Source of the DNA: Marthasterias glacialis
Taxonomy: Eukaryota > Echinodermata > Asteroidea > Forcipulatida > Asteriidae
Length of the DNA: 64,000 nt
Direction: 5' to 3'
Assembly (NCBI GenBank): GCA_911728455.2
Contig: OU452225.1
Coordinates: 11,196,731-11,260,730, forward strand
A program made the position numbers and the translations under genes. Below the pieces are notes generated by a model. That model was not told the DNA's origin and searched no databases. It saw nothing but the letters and a program-made list of their open reading frames with translations. This document shows, in pieces, positions 38,101 to 47,100 of the stretch (positions are counted from its first letter, which is position 1; each line of letters begins with the position of its first letter).

Positions 38101-41100
38101 AAATTGGTATAGCCCAATTTCAACACACAATTTTCACATGTGACCACATGCCAAAATCAAGACAGTTCTATTTTTTTATTTATTCGAATGGTTTATTTGA
38201 ATTCAAACTTGTTGCCAGAGGGAAAATTGCATTGAATTTTCCATGTACATAGTTAAGCAATAAATAAAAAAATAAAAACAAAAATATTCACAGGCAATAA
38301 GAAAAAAACATTCATACATGAATGTGGCAAAAAAGACAGTTCTGTGAAGGAGCTCTGACTCTAAATAAAATTGGTAACGTTGAACATTCAAGAGGTAAGA
38401 CAAGAAAAGACAAACCTTAAAATGTACAATGTACATGGTGGAGTCAGCTGTTGCATCACCAACTGTATTAACGATAATGGACATTCATATAGCGTCAGGT
38501 ATCTGCCATTTTGTCCCTGGTGCATGAACATTATTGCCCCAGTCACTGGGCCATTTTTATTCATTCCTTAAACCTATCTCAGCTCCCTGGGGAGTATACA
38601 GCCCGTGCTGCCAAGTATGTAGTGCACCAAGCTAAATCAATCACATGAACCATCTCTACCCTCACAGGTACCCATTTACCCCTGGGTGAAGAGAAGCAAT
38701 TCTAGTTAAAGGCACTGTACAGGATTAGTAAAGCTGACAGTGCAATGTTCTTACTTTGTCTGATTCAATAAATGCATGAAAAAACCAACCTGTGAAAATT
38801 TGGGCTCAATCCATCGCCGAGTGAAGAGTAAATAGTGAAAAACCATGCACACTTTTCAGCATGTAAACACATTGTCCTGAAATTTTGATTCTTACAACCA
38901 AAATATGCTGTTGTGTTTTTGTAGATTTTCAGATACAGTTTTTCTCGAACATGACAGCATTTCAGAGGGAAACATTTTACAGAAAAATTGGTTCCAGTAT
39001 TAACTTCATTAAACAGTAAGCTTTGAGACCGAAACTAAACAATCATGTTTTTTTTATCCTTAACAATCCCGTATAGTGCCTTTGAGTCTCTTGCTCAATA
39101 GTATAAGTGTCATGAACAGAATTCGAACCCACACCCTGATGATTTGGCTACCCGAACCCGAGTCCGGTGCCCCAGACCGCTCGACCACGACACGCCACAC
39201 ATACTTTCTTAGTTTAAAATCAGTTTGTTAAAATTTTTATGACTATCACTTACACCTCAACATGTAAACAACATACCAGAAAAGGATGTTCACCTTTCCA
39301 GATAAGACATACTGTACTTTTGAAAGTAGATTTCTTGGTAGTTGAAAAGAGACTTTGGTAAAAACTGTGATTAGTCTTGATGTGATATATATATATAGCA
39401 CCCGAACACCTACTGTTCTTTCAAACCGTGAACTTGGCAAGAACTTTGTTTTTGTCGTTACGTTTTATCATTTGTAGACATGTCTTATCCCCCACCCCAC
39501 CCCCACCTTTCACCCATTCTGGATCCAAGTCTGATAAAAGTCAAGAGCCTGATGATTGTGTGCCTTGAACTGATTGCATTTTCACTCCCACTTTACCTCA
39601 GTATCAAGATGCTCCCCCCCCCCCCCCCACCGTCCCCAACAAGATACTTGGTTTTCCTCCTCCTGGGAGATTCCAAATTCCACACATTTTTATTGTCAAG
39701 TGTTCCCTTGTGTGCTGATAGTAATGCTGAAGTACTGGCCGATTTGACCGGTCTAGTCGTTAGTAAATTGTTTAAAAGTCGTTTTGCAACACGCCCCCAG
39801 TCTTCGAGTTGGTATCAATTGTGCACGCTACATGTACAAACCACACAATGCTTCTTGTGAATTTGTTGGTTTTGTCAAGGTGTTTCTGCTAGGCATGTTG
39901 TGATTCTCGTTGTTTCATGAAATTGTTGAAACACGGTAAATTGTTGAAACACCTGTAAATTATGTTGCTTTTGTTTTGACTGTCACCAGACAGGACACAA
40001 TGTTTCTGTTATCCTAACTTCTACATGTACCTCCATCCAAATGTAGACAAACAAAACGTATGAATCAACTATAAATCAACCTCTGGGGTTAAGTCAGGGA
40101 TGCAGGGCAATTTTACAGACGACCAGTTCCAGGCAAGAAGGAAAACAGTTCATATTTAAATTTTCATGGGAAAATAAAATTAGCTGTTGCAAACTGCTTA
40201 CCAACCACAAGGACCTGTTGTGTAAACGCAAACAATTCACCGATCCAGTAGGCCACGCCCACCATAGCAACGACCAAGCAACCACACACAACGTGTCACG
40301 ATCGCCGCATGATGGATGTACATGTACAATGTACATGTATGTGGGAAGCCTGGCATCATGGTACATACACACGCCGTGTGTTGCATGTTCACCGAAAGCA
40401 CTTCTCTCCGTTGGACTTTGGTTTTGGAAAAGGCCAAAAATTTACATTTCCTCTCTTGTCAGGTTATCGAGAGTCAGAGTTACAATTAAAATATAATTAA
40501 AATTACATATAAAATTAAAATATAAACACCACTTGACCATGGTCAAGGATAAAACTCGGGTTTGTAAAAGAATTGCCCTGTACATACGAAACAAAAGTAA
40601 AGTCAACGAAAAGTGTGTAGTAAGCAATACACAAATTAAAAAGTTATGTCGGACAAAATGGCGGTAATTTGTCGGACCTTAAATCACGCATTGTGATTGG
40701 TCAATTTGTCAAGGGGCGTGGCCTACTGGATCGGTGTATTGTTAGTGGGCCTCATGTTTCGACCCTAGCAGAGTCTTTAAAAATGTTCACACAGTTTTCA
40801 TGAGGAAATTGAAGGACTTTTAGAAAAACAACTCTTGTGGTACAAAAGTGTTCCTTTTGCTTGCCATACAGTTGGTTGCCTCGAAACAGCAAAATAAATT
40901 TGCTTCGTGTAGGTGGATTGAGGTTGTGATTTGGCTGTGTCTCAAATGCTGTCTACAATGGAATTTTACTCGCACTCCTTCCCAGATAAGTTGCTAACCT
41001 TACATGACTCCTATTATGTAGATACCATTCAAGGACAGGTAATAAACCCATGGAAACCTAATCTAGGATGAGATATGCGCCAGCAGTTTGTTTGAAATGA

Positions 41101-44100
41101 ACTGAAAAGGGGGTCTAAGTCAAGACTCTGGAACGTGAGAATTTCCAAAGTACAAAATTAATAACACAGAACCAAGCTGTTGAAACAGTGGTTTTCCAAC
41201 CAAACGGACCTGCTGCTGGCAAAGTCTTAGCTAAAAGCTTCTCATTTACAGGTTTTCCAACCAAACAGACACGCTGCAGGCAAGGTCAAAGCTTAAAAGC
41301 TTCACACGTACTGGCTTTCCAACCAAACAGACACATTGCATGGAAGTCCACAGTTAAAAGCTTTACATTTCAATACGATCAGTGTTTTCCTAAAGGTTTA
41401 AAAGTAAAACACATGCCTTCAAAAAAGGGGTTCAAGGGGTGGCAGCCCCTCACTCAGAATCCTTGCCCCCCCTCCCCATACTGAGATTCAAAATAATGCA
41501 CAAATGAATGGTTCGTTACATTGAATAGCCCCCCTTTATGTCTCTACCCCCCACCCCCCACCCCACCTCGCAAATGAAAATGTCTGGTTCTGCCACTGGC
41601 AACAGGGTGATTTTGGGCCTACCAAATGAATAAATAATGAATAACAACTGTATGTATTTGAGTAATAACCAAAGCATTTGGTTGTGCACAGATTTTTACC
41701 GATGAGTGTTTACGAAGAGAAGCAGTTGCTCAAAGTGATTGAAGCCTGCCCTCAAGCTGTTGATAAGGATCCAGTCGCAAGAAGACTCCGGCGGAAACTT
41801 CTTGTGCGGCAGGTATGAACTCTGAGGACGAAAAGGGCTGCTAGCACTCTAATACAATACAGTAAATATAATCATAACAATAGTGTACTTTTATAAAGCG
41901 CCATGTCTGTCATAAATGACACTCCTGGCGCCGAATTATCAAATCTGGTGGAGATTGTTACAAATGATTTTATGAGACGAAGCAACCATATTACAACACC
42001 TTGAAAGGGTTACAAGGTGAGGTGGGGCATATTGCTGCCAGACCAATGCCACAAACACTGGGGCAAACCCCTTCTCTTTACGATAAGTGTACTGGGTTCT
42101 TTTACGTGCATTACACAACACACGGGACCAACGGCTTTACGTCTCATCCGAAGGACAAAGCAATAATGGTTAAGTGTCTTGCTTAAGGACACAAGTGTCA
42201 CGACCAGGACTCAAACCCACACTCTGCTGATCAGAGACACCAGAGCTTGAGTCCGGTGCTCTTAACCACTCGGCCGCGACACGCCACAATAAAAACAATA
42301 AGTAATAAAACATGTACGTTATTTCTACAAAAGAGTACTCAAGTGAATATGATAAATACAAATGCTGGACTGCCTTTTGAAATGGTGGATGACTGTATAC
42401 ATGGCACGTTGATTGATTTACCATGTTCACCTCTTCTCAACTTCGCCTTTTCAGGAGAAACGAGAGAGAGGTCTTCCGCTGTTTGACCTGGATGCAACCA
42501 TGCAGCAGATTCTCCAGAAGGTCACAGGTATAAGGTCGTCAGAGGTCTCTGACCTCATCCTCAGTCAGAGCCCCCTTCGACATCTCAGTCCGTCCAAGGT
42601 GTCCTCAAGTCTGGACAGTGGAGACTACAGGATACTAGACAGATTTCAGGTAAACTTGTTTGAATTGAATGTAGTCAGTTTTTACATAATGCAAAGCTCT
42701 CGTGTAAGAGAGGAATTAAAGACAGGGGATACTTTTGGTAATTACTCCAAAAATAAATGACCATAAAATGTTACTTGGTAAGGGGCAACGGAGAGCTGTT
42801 GATGAGATGTTGTGAGAAATGACTCCCTTTCAAACGGGTAATTTCTTGAATCTGAGAAAGGCTTCAGCCATGAAGCCTTTTTTCACGTAATGAAAAACAT
42901 CCACAGTTTCAGCATTTTCGGATCCTTCTGCAGGGAAATAACCGCTCCAGATTTTCCCCGATATCTCAAGAACACTAACAACTTTTAAAACAAAATGTTC
43001 AGAGGTTATTTATGGTATATATCTACACTATTGTATAGGATTGAGACAAACATACGCTTCCAAATACCAAAGGTGTACCCTGCCTTTAAAGCTGCTGCTC
43101 AACATTGGTAAACAGACTGTAAATATTTCCATTCTTTGCACAAATCAAGATATATGTAACAGGCCTCGATCTTAAGAAAAACAGGGGGCAGGCCTTTGGT
43201 GGCCAAATCAGAGAAATTGTATAAGGGCATGTTGGCCAAGTTGGTAGTGACAGTGCAATTTTTCTGAAGGGCATGCTGGCCAACTCGACAGGGCATGAGG
43301 CCAATGGCTTCGGTGGCCTCGGTTAAGATCAAGGCCTGATGTAATAAAACCAACCTGTGAAAATATCAGCTCATTTCGTTGTTATATTTGAGAGAAAACG
43401 GTAAAAATGCATTCAGCATTTTTTTTACGCATTCCTGTAGGCAGAGTTTTCATCTCACTGAGACGAAAACTAATTTTGGATCATGTTTCATTTATTATTT
43501 AAAAACGATAACACTTCAGGCAGAAGTATTTCAAGGAAAGTTTTTAGCATCATTATCTTTATACCATGAAAGGTATATGTAAATCTGTGAGTATTTATGT
43601 TTTTCTTCATACCGATGTTGAGCAGGGGTAATTTTAAAAAAAATAGGAATTTATAATCAGCTGGCTTAAAACCATGTCCAGATGATAAATGTGACACAAC
43701 TCCACCGTAAATTACACCAACTGTTCACAGTTTGGCTCCCAAACCCATTGTATGTGCATTCAGCTCTTGTTTTCTTTTAGGACTCCCACAAAAATGTTTT
43801 GAAGTTACGGACTTGCTTTTCACATAATGCTTCGCAAAGATTTGTTTTGTTACAAATGGAAAGTTAGATTGCATGATTGGAGCCTGTAGTGGCATAAAGC
43901 TTGCGCATGCGTCCAGTGTGGCACACGTCTGATGTGTAACCAACAGGTAAGTCTCTTGTACAACTGCTTGTGTGGGCCATAGCTGTAGACAACACTGCAG
44001 ATGGGTGGACAAAACAAGCCGGAGATAGCAGTCTGTAGATAGATCGATATGTCGAGACTGCCCAAACTTTTTTGAGAACCTCTAGTCAGGTTTTCAACTT

Positions 44101-47100
44101 CTGCTGAGGAGTTCTTTTCGAAGAATTGTTTATCTTTCTTTTTTATCTGGTGCCATCGTATATTTGTAGATGCCAAACATCTCCTTGCGGCCCCAACAGC
44201 GCCTTCATACATCTTTCCGAGCCAGGCTGGTGGGTTGTGACGAGGCGGCTATGTTGCAGAGTATTATCTCACCTTATACTTCAAGGTAAATTTTTTGATG
44301 TAGGAGGTTGTGGGTTCAATTTATTATCGAGATGCGGGGGGGTGGGGGGGGGGTCTTTTTTCTGACTTTTTTCACTTCTTTCTACTTGACTGCTTCTGTT
44401 ACTCCAGTATACTTGTATGTGTGTTGTGTTGTTATTTTGCCTTTGAGAAAGACTCTGCTTTGGTCGAAATTTGAGGCCATTAACACTTGTATTATTATTA
44501 TTTTTTTTCGGGGGGGGGGGGGGAGGGTGGTGGTGGGGGTCAGAATTAAATTACACATAGAATGATTAGGGATCAGGTTGGCTGAGTGTTTTCTTGCCCT
44601 GCCTTTCACCTCTGCCATGTCTGCGGACCCTGGTTCAAATCCCACCTAAGACCAGAGCGTTGCATGTGGCTTGGGTTTTCAGTCCCTACCCTAAATGCTT
44701 GGGTTTTCCCCGTAATCAGGGTTTTCCTGCCACATCTAAATTTGAGCATTTCTTCATCGTTCTTCGTACCAATCCTGTGTAGTGCCTTTAACCCCAATGT
44801 ACAAGTTAACCTCCAGAACGTAAATAAACAATAAACAGCACTCATATAGTGAACGGTATCTGGCTTCAAATGCCATTCAACTTGGCACTTGCCCAGAATG
44901 CTTCCAGCTGTCAGTGCACAGATGAAGAATCAAAGATATGAAGAATCAAATGAGGGCTTGGTCAGATAGAGCATGAGCCATTCAAAGATACTTAGATATC
45001 TAAGTAGGCTTGGCCATGTTTTTTTTGTGTGGTTTTGTTGTTGTTGCTGTTTTTGTTTTTGGGGGGTGGGGGAGGTGGTTACTGAAACAAAATGCTGTCA
45101 AGCCTGTATTAATTTGTTTTTAATTATTATTATTACTTTTTGCAGAATGCTGTAAAGCTTGTGAAAGTGTTATTTTATTATTATTATTATTTTTATTATT
45201 TTCAATATTGATAAGCTTTGAAGACTTTAGGGTTTGAAATAAGCATACATGTGTGCACAAAAACTTGAATTGCTAATCTTCTGAAAACCCATTTGTACTG
45301 ATGAATTATCATTGTTACTTTATTGATTGTTAAATTTTGAGCAATTTTTGTGTGTGTTAAGAACATGGTAAATTGCTAACATGCTAAATTGCTTTATGCA
45401 TATCTTGAGGTGGCAAAGTTCATATTGGAAACTGTGCAGGGTAAATTGTGTACCATGTTAAATCATGGCCTAATTTCATAGAGCTGCTCACACACAACAA
45501 GGAGCTAAGCGCAAGAAAATTATGCTTACCGGAATAAGCTTACCATCCAAAACACCATTCCACATGTACCATTTGTGGCTGGTATCCTGCATATTTTGAC
45601 TGAGCAGAAAATGTCTGAGCAATAATTGCTGCTTAGGCAGCTCTATGAAATCGGGCCATGCCTGTTACTGAATGATGACATTTATGATATTGAGTATGTC
45701 GGTGAAGGACCAACTCAATAGACCTTTATCATGGTGCGTCCATCTTGATTTTCTCCCATTCAAATCAATGTAATGAAACCGAGGCTGGAAGGAGAAACAG
45801 TCTGGTTCCTTTTTGTACAATGAATATTAGCATTCATTGCTGTTGTTGGTTACAAGGAACATGACCAAGATAGTGGCAGCATGATAATGGTCTATTTCTC
45901 CCTATTGTATACTTCTCTTTCACTCGTTACTCTTTTCATAAGGACTCCTTATATATCACATCCTTAACCCCCTCCTTAACCCCCCCCCCCCTCCACTTTA
46001 CTCCCATCTCCACCCCCTACATTAAAGATGCTAGATCCAATTTTTTGCCAATTTGACCAACAATTTTAGATTTAACTTTTAAAGAGCTCTTTTTATAGAT
46101 TCAAGAAAGATTCAAGCTTTCATTTAAGGTATTGCTCAAAAAACAATCACCCATGATAAGTGGTAGTTAAGTAAAAACTAACAATTAAATATTATTGGGA
46201 TCGCAACAATAATGTACATTTGGTTTGCGGTAACACCTTGTGATTATATCTACATTGATGAATACAGTAGATTGTTCTTGTGAGAACTTGTCCTGTTATT
46301 ATTCTACTACCGTGCAGTAGATTTCAGAATTCAGGGGGGGACAACTTAGTTCTGAAAAGAACTGCCCTGCTGATTAAGTACTACCTGGGGAGGTAAGAAA
46401 TCAGCCGGGACTGCTAGTACTACTACTTTCGCTTAGTGGATCGAGGGAACTTCTCGTGACTGACTTCTCTACCACGGAGTGAGTCATTAATTGGTCTCAT
46501 CGTTATGACTAGCCTGCCCTAGTCATCGTCTATTATTATTAAATTAAAAACTGACTTACTCCCCCGTACGATCCTTGTTTCCTATACAGAGTACTGAAGC
46601 CCTTCATCAGACGAGATTACGAATCCCAACCCCTGAAGCTACGACTCATGAAAGAGATTACCCATCACCACAGGCATCAGAGTGATCCTGACTACATCCC
46701 CCAATCCCTAGCGCCGATTGACTACTGCTACCTCCGACCTCAGCATATCCCAGCAGTCAATGCTCTGTGTAGAGAGTTCTTCTGGCCAGGCATTGACCGT
46801 AAGTTCAAGTTCAACTGTTTTTATATTTCCAGTTTAAAGGCACTGTACCTGATCGGTAAGGATCAAAAGCATCATTGTTTATTTCCAGTCTGAAAGCTTA
46901 CTATTTAATATGAAGTTCATACTAGAACCAATTTTTCTGTGAAATAGTGCCCTCTGAAATGCTGTCATATTCGAGAAAACTATCTGAAAACCTAAGAAAA
47001 CGCAACAGCTGATTTCGGTTGGAACAACCAAAATGAATCACTTACAGCTATAATCATGATGACACAGTCCTTTAAATACATGATTGGGTAAAGTCAAGCT

